Source: Anaerotruncus colihominis
GTDB lineage: Bacteria; Bacillota; Clostridia; Oscillospirales; Ruminococcaceae
Reading direction: 5' to 3'
Assembly: GCA_025146135.1 (NCBI GenBank)
Contig: CP102255.1
Coordinates: 868,001-932,000, forward strand
DNA length: 64,000 nucleotides
The notes beneath the pieces are model-generated. The model saw nothing but the letters and a program-made list of their open reading frames with translations. It did not search any database and was not told the origin of the DNA. The stretch's first letter is position 1, and every line of letters starts with the position of its first letter. Made by a program: the position numbers and the translations under genes. Positions 60,003 to 64,000 of this stretch are shown piece after piece.

Positions 60003-60003
<1 letters not shown>
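59963..60003. terminator. Terminator-like hairpin next to tRNA-Ala
   Basis: CAATGACTCACAC and GTGTGAGTCATTG form a perfect 13-bp stem. On the plus strand it is followed by TTTTTGG; on the minus strand by TTGTTCTAT. It touches the 3' end of tRNA-Ala and may end tRNA transcription or transcription leaving the element. Confidence 0.6.
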
Positions 60004-60078
<75 letters not shown>

Positions 60079-60080
60079 AT

Positions 60081-60548
60081 GTTGCCAGAAACCCTTGATT
60101 TTGCTGGATTTCTGAGCTATTCAATTTTTTGACTTTACTCTCCGTTGCGGGGGAGCACACCCGGTTGCTTGCGCTCCCAGCTGAGCTATACCCCCATGTT
60201 GCCAGAAACCCTTGATTTTGCTGGATTTCTGAGCTATTCAATTTTTTGACTTTACTCTCCGTTGCGGGGGAGCACACCCGGTTGCTTGCGCTCCCAGCTG
60301 AGCTATACCCCCATGTTGCCAGAAACCCTTGATTTTGCTGGATTTCTGAGCTATTCAATTTTTTGACTTTACTCTCCGTTGCGGGGGAGCACACCCGGTT
60401 GCTTGCGCTCCCAGCTGAGCTATACCCCCATGTTGCCAGAAACCCTTGATTTTGCTGGATTTCTGAGCTATTCAATTTTTTGACTTTACTCTCCGTTGCG
60501 GGGGAGCACACCCGGTTGCTTGCGCTCCCAGGTGAGCTACGCCCCCAT
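60081..60548 (-). repeat. Four tandem 117-bp repeats carrying the tRNA-Ala 5' end
   Basis: Units start at 60081, 60198, 60315 and 60432, exactly 117 bp apart and nearly identical. On the minus strand each unit begins with the first 22 bases of tRNA-Ala (GGGGGTATAGCTCAGCTGGGAG), then about 95 bases with a GGGAGC/GCTCCC hairpin and an AT-rich part. The unit nearest tRNA-Lys differs (GGGGGCGTAGCTCACCTGGGAG). They lie between the two tRNA genes and would be co-transcribed. The repeat length is a multiple of three, so a chance ORF runs through them. Confidence 0.9.
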
Positions 60549-60549
60549 A

Positions 60550-60625
60550 TGGTGACCCATCGGAGATTCGAACTCCGGACACCTTGATTAAAAGTCAAGT
60601 GCTCTGCCAACTGAGCTAATGGGTC
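60550..60625 (-). tRNA. tRNA-Lys (TTT)
   Basis: A complete 76-base tRNA with encoded CCA. The acceptor stem is GACCCAT/ATGGGTC, the D-arm AGCTCAGTTGGCAGAGC, the anticodon loop contains TTT (lysine), and the T-arm is CCGGAGTTCGAATCTCCG. It is the first gene of the tRNA operon after a near-perfect promoter. Confidence 0.95.
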
Positions 60626-60669
60626 GCCCCCGGCAGTCGACCAGCACGTTGTCTGTACGACGCTTAATT

Positions 60670-60698
60670 ATTATAGCAGGGGAATATAAGCTTGTCAA
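60670..60698 (-). promoter_or_regulatory. Consensus sigma-A promoter for the tRNA operon
   Basis: On the minus strand, TTGACA and TATAAT are both perfect and separated by 17 bases, about 45 bases before tRNA-Lys. It should transcribe tRNA-Lys, the repeats and tRNA-Ala as one precursor. The region 60700-60990 is otherwise AT-rich with no gene. Confidence 0.9.
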
Positions 60699-60996
60699 CT
60701 ATTTCCGGGGAATTTTTTAGGAATTTTTGCAGCATACACAGAAACCCCGATAAAATCGATGTTTGAACGCTTGGAAATTGGCGACATCCGTCCATGGAGA
60801 CAGGCGTAAGCAGAAGGGTGGTACGAATTAGAGGCTGTTTAAAAAATTAAAATTTCCGTTTTTTTCATAAACGGCGGTGAATATTGCGACAAAATGCTTC
60901 GGAATCCGAAAAGATTCCCGCTGTTTACGAAAAATTCTGTAAATTCTCTATTTTTGAACAAGCCCTAAATAGCTGATTAAATTTCCAAAGCGTGGG

Positions 60997-61025
60997 GTGA
61001 CAAAATATAGCAGATGCGGTAAAAT
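60997..61025 (+). promoter_or_regulatory. Sigma-A-like promoter for recG
   Basis: GTGACA (60997-61002) and TAAAAT (61020-61025) are separated by 17 bases, with the RBS and start codon about 30 bases downstream. Good but not perfect match. Confidence 0.6.
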
Positions 61026-61054
61026 GGATTTATTCGGAGAGGGGGAACAGCCAG

Positions 61055-63097
61055 ATGGAAGAAGCCGGAGCGATATCCGTAGCAACGCTGCGCGGCGTTG
61101 GAGAGCAGCGCGCCCAAGCGCTCGCGAGGCTTGGAATTGTGACAGTAGAGGATTTGCTGCTGCATTATCCGCGCGGCTATATCGACCTGACAGCCCCGTG
61201 TGAGGTAATGAGCGCGCCATTGGATCAGGTCTGTGCGGTGCGTGCCACAGTTATAAAAAAGGGACGTGAAACACGTCTGCGCGGTGGATTGCGTCTATAT
61301 AAAGTGATAGCCGCGGATGACTCCGGCGTACTGGAACTGACCTTTTTCAATACGAAGTTTACGGTTGACGCCTTAAAAATAGATGAGCCATATTTGTTTT
61401 ATGGGAGGATGGAGGGAACGCTTCTGCGCCGTGAGATGCGCGCGCCTGCCGTTTATCCGGAGCGGGCTGATCAGCCGTTTATCGCAGTCTATCCATTGAC
61501 TGAAGGATTGACGCAAAAAGCATTTGCCAACCTTGTCGAGCAGGCGCTTGCGCGCGCTCCCAGACTGCCGGAACGGATTCCAGAGACAGTACGCGCAGGC
61601 AACGGTCTGGAAGGGATTGGACAAGCAGTGCGCGATATTCATCGTCCAAGCGACGCGGCAGCCCTGGAGAGAGCCAAGCGGCGATTGATTTTTGAAGAAT
61701 TATTTATGCTCGCGGCTGGCGTGGGATTGCTGCGCACACGTGCGCGCACGGAACAGGCCGCGCCGATGCAGCCGCATTCGCTGAAGGCGTTTTATACGGC
61801 GCTGCCTTTTGAACTGACAGGGGCGCAGCGCCGTGCAATCGCTGATCTGACGGACGATCTGCAAAAACCGACTCCAGCCAACCGATTGGTGCAGGGCGAC
61901 GTCGGCTCGGGCAAGACAATGGTCGCGGCGGCAGGCGCGTACTTTGCATTTCTGTCGGGCGCACAGTCAGCTATGATGGCGCCCACTGAACTGTTGGCAC
62001 GTCAGCATTATGAGGGCCTGAAACCGCTTTGTGAAAAGCTGGGAATGAAAACAGCCCTTTTGATCGGCTCATTGACGCCAGCGCAGAAGCGCGCTGTATA
62101 CAATGCGCTGGAAACTGGAGAAATCGACTTGTGCTTTGGCACGCACGCACTGATTTCTCAGGGAGTCCATTTTATGAACCTTGGCCTTGTAATCACAGAC
62201 GAGCAGCACCGCTTTGGAGTGGCGCAGCGTGCCAAGCTGCGCCGCAAGGGACGCTGCGCGCATACGCTTGTGATGTCTGCGACGCCGATCCCGCGCACGC
62301 TGGCCCTGATGATTTACGGGGAGCTGGATATTTCAGTAATCGACGAACTTCCGCCGGGACGCAGCCCGGTTCTGACATATAAGATCAGCTCTGGCAAACG
62401 GGAACGGGCGTTTGGATTTATTCGAAAGCATCTTGACCGTGGCTTACAGGCTTATATTGTATGCCCGCGCGTTGAAGCCGGGGAGGAGGATATGGGCCTG
62501 CACGCGGCCACGGAATATATGATGGATTTGTCGAGCGGTGCGTTTACCGGATATACAGTCGGCCTGCTGCATGGACGGATGAAGGCGTCTGAAAAGGAAC
62601 GTGTTATGGAGTCGTTCCAGCGCGGTGAAATCCAGCTTCTTGTCTCAACAACAGTCGTGGAGGTGGGCGTTGATGTGCCGAACGCGGTCATTATGATGAT
62701 CGAAAACGCGGAGCGTTTCGGATTAAGCCAGCTCCACCAACTGCGCGGCCGTGTAGGGCGTGGAAAGGAGCAGTCTTATTGTATCCTGCTGTCTGACAGC
62801 CGCAGCGAGGAGACGGTCGAGCGGCTGAAAATAATGTGCAAAACCTCGGACGGCTTTGCGATCGCTGAATACGATTTGAAAACACGCGGGCCGGGCAATT
62901 TTCTGGGGCAGGAGCAGCATGGCCTGCCGCGCCTGCGCATCGCGGACCTTGTCACAGACGCGGACACCGTTACGCAGGCGCGGGAGTCCGCTGAGTATAT
63001 ACTCGCCGCTGATCCGACGCTTTGCGCGCCGGAACATGCCGCGCTGCGCGCGGCTGTCGAGCGCATGATGGATTCAGTCGGCGGACGCCCAAATTGA
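61055..63097 (+). CDS. recG: ATP-dependent DNA helicase RecG
   Basis: A 680-residue superfamily 2 helicase that remodels stalled replication forks and branched DNA. The N-terminal wedge/OB region (VCAVRATVIKKGRETRLRGG) is followed by helicase motifs: Q-motif AQRRAIADL, Walker A GDVGSGKTM, motif Ia MAPTELLARQH, DEQHRFGV, and SATPIPRTL, then motifs IV-VI including VSTTVVEVGVDVPNA and QLRGRVGRG. Length is typical. GAGAGGGGGAACAGCCAG precedes the ATG. GC-rich codons rich in GCG and CGC differ from the ICE, marking the host chromosome. Confidence 0.97.
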   Translation: MEEAGAISVATLRGVGEQRAQALARLGIVTVEDLLLHYPRGYIDLTAPCEVMSAPLDQVCAVRATVIKKGRETRLRGGLRLYKVIAADDSGVLELTFFNTKFTVDALKIDEPYLFYGRMEGTLLRREMRAPAVYPERADQPFIAVYPLTEGLTQKAFANLVEQALARAPRLPERIPETVRAGNGLEGIGQAVRDIHRPSDAAALERAKRRLIFEELFMLAAGVGLLRTRARTEQAAPMQPHSLKAFYTALPFELTGAQRRAIADLTDDLQKPTPANRLVQGDVGSGKTMVAAAGAYFAFLSGAQSAMMAPTELLARQHYEGLKPLCEKLGMKTALLIGSLTPAQKRAVYNALETGEIDLCFGTHALISQGVHFMNLGLVITDEQHRFGVAQRAKLRRKGRCAHTLVMSATPIPRTLALMIYGELDISVIDELPPGRSPVLTYKISSGKRERAFGFIRKHLDRGLQAYIVCPRVEAGEEDMGLHAATEYMMDLSSGAFTGYTVGLLHGRMKASEKERVMESFQRGEIQLLVSTTVVEVGVDVPNAVIMMIENAERFGLSQLHQLRGRVGRGKEQSYCILLSDSRSEETVERLKIMCKTSDGFAIAEYDLKTRGPGNFLGQEQHGLPRLRIADLVTDADTVTQARESAEYILAADPTLCAPEHAALRAAVERMMDSVGGRPN

Positions 63098-63101
63098 TCA
63101 G

Positions 63102-63149
63102 AAAAGGGCCGTCACACAAAAGCGCGCTTTTGTGTGACGGCCCTTTTTT
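63102..63149 (+). terminator. Strong bidirectional terminator after recG
   Basis: AAAAGGGCCGTCACACAAAA and its exact complement form a stem of over 20 bp around GCGCGC-like centre, with a T-run on both strands. It lies directly after the recG stop codon. Confidence 0.9.
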
Positions 63150-63232
63150 CAGGCTTCGCCATGGTTTCATTGCACGGCAGGCAAAACTTTTTTTACACTG
63201 CGCCAGACCTTCTGTTTGCGGCGCAGCCGATT

Positions 63233-63308
63233 AAAGTTTTTCGCCGAAGCCTTTTTTCAAAAAGGCTGGAAAGTTTTTCGCCGAAGCCTTTTTTTTAAAA
63301 AGGCTGGA
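63233..63308. repeat. Two tandem copies of a 37-38-bp palindromic repeat
   Basis: AAAGTTTTTCGCCGAAGCC appears at 63233 and 63270, each copy followed by a T-run and AAAAAGGCTGGA. Each has an AGCC/GGCT palindrome, so they look like repeated terminators. They lie between the convergent recG and ackA genes and may stop ackA transcription. The remaining 63150-63232 holds nothing recognisable. Confidence 0.7.
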
Positions 63309-63321
63309 AGGCAGGAATGTC

Positions 63322-64000
63322 TCAGGCGTGTTTGGAGCGGTAAATATCGTAAGCGTCGCGCGCGATCATAAGCTCCTCGTTGGTCGGAATGACCCAGATT
63401 TTCACACGGCTGTCCGGAGCGGACAGGTCGGTTTCAGCGCCGGTGCAGACAGCGTTTTTCGCCTCGTCAAGCTTGATGCCAAAGAAATCCATGTTCTTGC
63501 AGACGCCCGCGCGCACGTCGGCGGAATGCTCGCCGATGCCGCCGGTAAATATCAGCGCGTCGATACCGTTCATTGCAGCCGTATAGGAGCCGATGAATTT
63601 CTGAATCTGATAGTTGCGCATCTCCAGAGCAAGCGCGGCGCGTTCATTGCCGCTGTTCGCGGCCTCCTGGATGTCGCGGTCGTCACTCGATACGCCGGAG
63701 ACGCCAAGCATACCGGATTTTTTGTTGATGATGTTATGTATTTCGTCAAGCGTCAAATTCTCCTTGCGAGCGATTGGCTGGAGAAGCGACGGATCGATGT
63801 CACCGGTGCGCGTACCCATCATCAGGCCGGCCAGCGCCGTGTACCCCATCGACGTATCAACCGATTTGCCGCCGTCGATCGCACAGATCGACGAGCCGTT
63901 GCCGAGATGGCAGGTGACAATTTTCAGCTCCTCCGGCTTTTTGCCAAGCAGCTTGGCCAGGCGCAGCGAAACATAGCGATGGCTGGTGCCGTGATAACCA
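63322..64000 (-). CDS. ackA: Acetate kinase, C-terminal part, 5' end outside window
   Basis: 226 residues are visible to the stop; the start is beyond the right edge. Motifs include GYHGTSHRYVSLR near the window edge, the CHLGNGSSICAI ATP-binding region, DTSMGYTALAGLMMGTRTGDIDP, and the IFTGGIGEHSADVR segment near the end. The enzyme converts acetyl phosphate plus ADP to acetate plus ATP, the last step of acetate fermentation. GC-rich codons match recG. Host housekeeping gene. Confidence 0.96.
   Translation of the reverse strand, partial: GYHGTSHRYVSLRLAKLLGKKPEELKIVTCHLGNGSSICAIDGGKSVDTSMGYTALAGLMMGTRTGDIDPSLLQPIARKENLTLDEIHNIINKKSGMLGVSGVSSDDRDIQEAANSGNERAALALEMRNYQIQKFIGSYTAAMNGIDALIFTGGIGEHSADVRAGVCKNMDFFGIKLDEAKNAVCTGAETDLSAPDSRVKIWVIPTNEELMIARDAYDIYRSKHA

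Noticed and set aside
60812..60830. AGGGTGGTAC motif resembling a T-box core upstream of recG
   Set aside because: The rest of the T-box sequence (ACCGCG) is missing, no terminator/antiterminator pair is seen, and recG is not an expected T-box target.

Overview
The window looks like the chromosome of a gut-type Firmicute (Clostridia, probably Oscillospiraceae-like). This is inferred from AGGAGG-type ribosome binding sites, frequent TTG and GTG starts, a SpoVG homologue, chromosomal recG and ackA, and a large integrative and conjugative element (ICE) of the kind common in that group. No integrase or rRNA lies in the window, so the left ICE boundary is not visible.

Layout. (1) 1-5.8 kb, minus strand: a run of small and medium proteins whose recognisable members (Imm17-like membrane protein, TPR-SUFU-DUF2185 protein, DUF2262 protein) belong to families of polymorphic-toxin immunity loci; I read it as a polyimmunity array without toxins. 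(2) 6.0-8.4 kb: SLOG-family protein, XRE regulator, DUF4317 protein. (3) 8.5-16.4 kb: DNA-processing module with a small wHTH protein, VirD4 coupling protein, Toprim primase-like protein, MobP-type relaxase fused to Sel1 repeats, and MobC. (4) 16.4-17.0 kb: non-coding region with a convincing RP4-like oriT (inverted repeat plus TATCCTG nick motif). (5) 17-32 kb: unnamed element genes mixed with mating-pair-formation genes (M23 peptidase, VirB4, TraC-like, VirB3/PrgI-like, VirB6/TrbL-like), a PP-loop protein and a C5 DNA methyltransferase. (6) 32-45.5 kb: VirB2-like pilin, secreted proteins and a Tad/Flp pilus locus (TadZ, TadA, TadB, TadC, CpaB, prepilin peptidase, pseudopilins). (7) 45.5-59.8 kb: cargo including SpoVG, YodL-like, DUF3849, AbrB-like proteins, an adenine methylase and a tandem set of ArdA-like, LPD28-like and unnamed proteins. 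(8) 60.0-64.0 kb: host flank with tRNA-Ala, four 117-bp tandem repeats carrying the 5' end of tRNA-Ala, tRNA-Lys, recG and the end of ackA. The 3' end of tRNA-Ala faces the element, a classic ICE insertion site.

The most notable observation is that about 28 element proteins of unrelated families, including the relaxase, end in a similar short tail: a polar/acidic stretch, then a hydrophobic residue, any residue, and Met or Leu at or next to the last position. Almost none of the conjugation or pilus machinery has it, nor does the immunity array. A shared C-terminal signal, perhaps for export through the coupling protein with the transferred DNA, would explain this. It is a hypothesis; ribosome-binding-site constraint on 3' ends is the main alternative.
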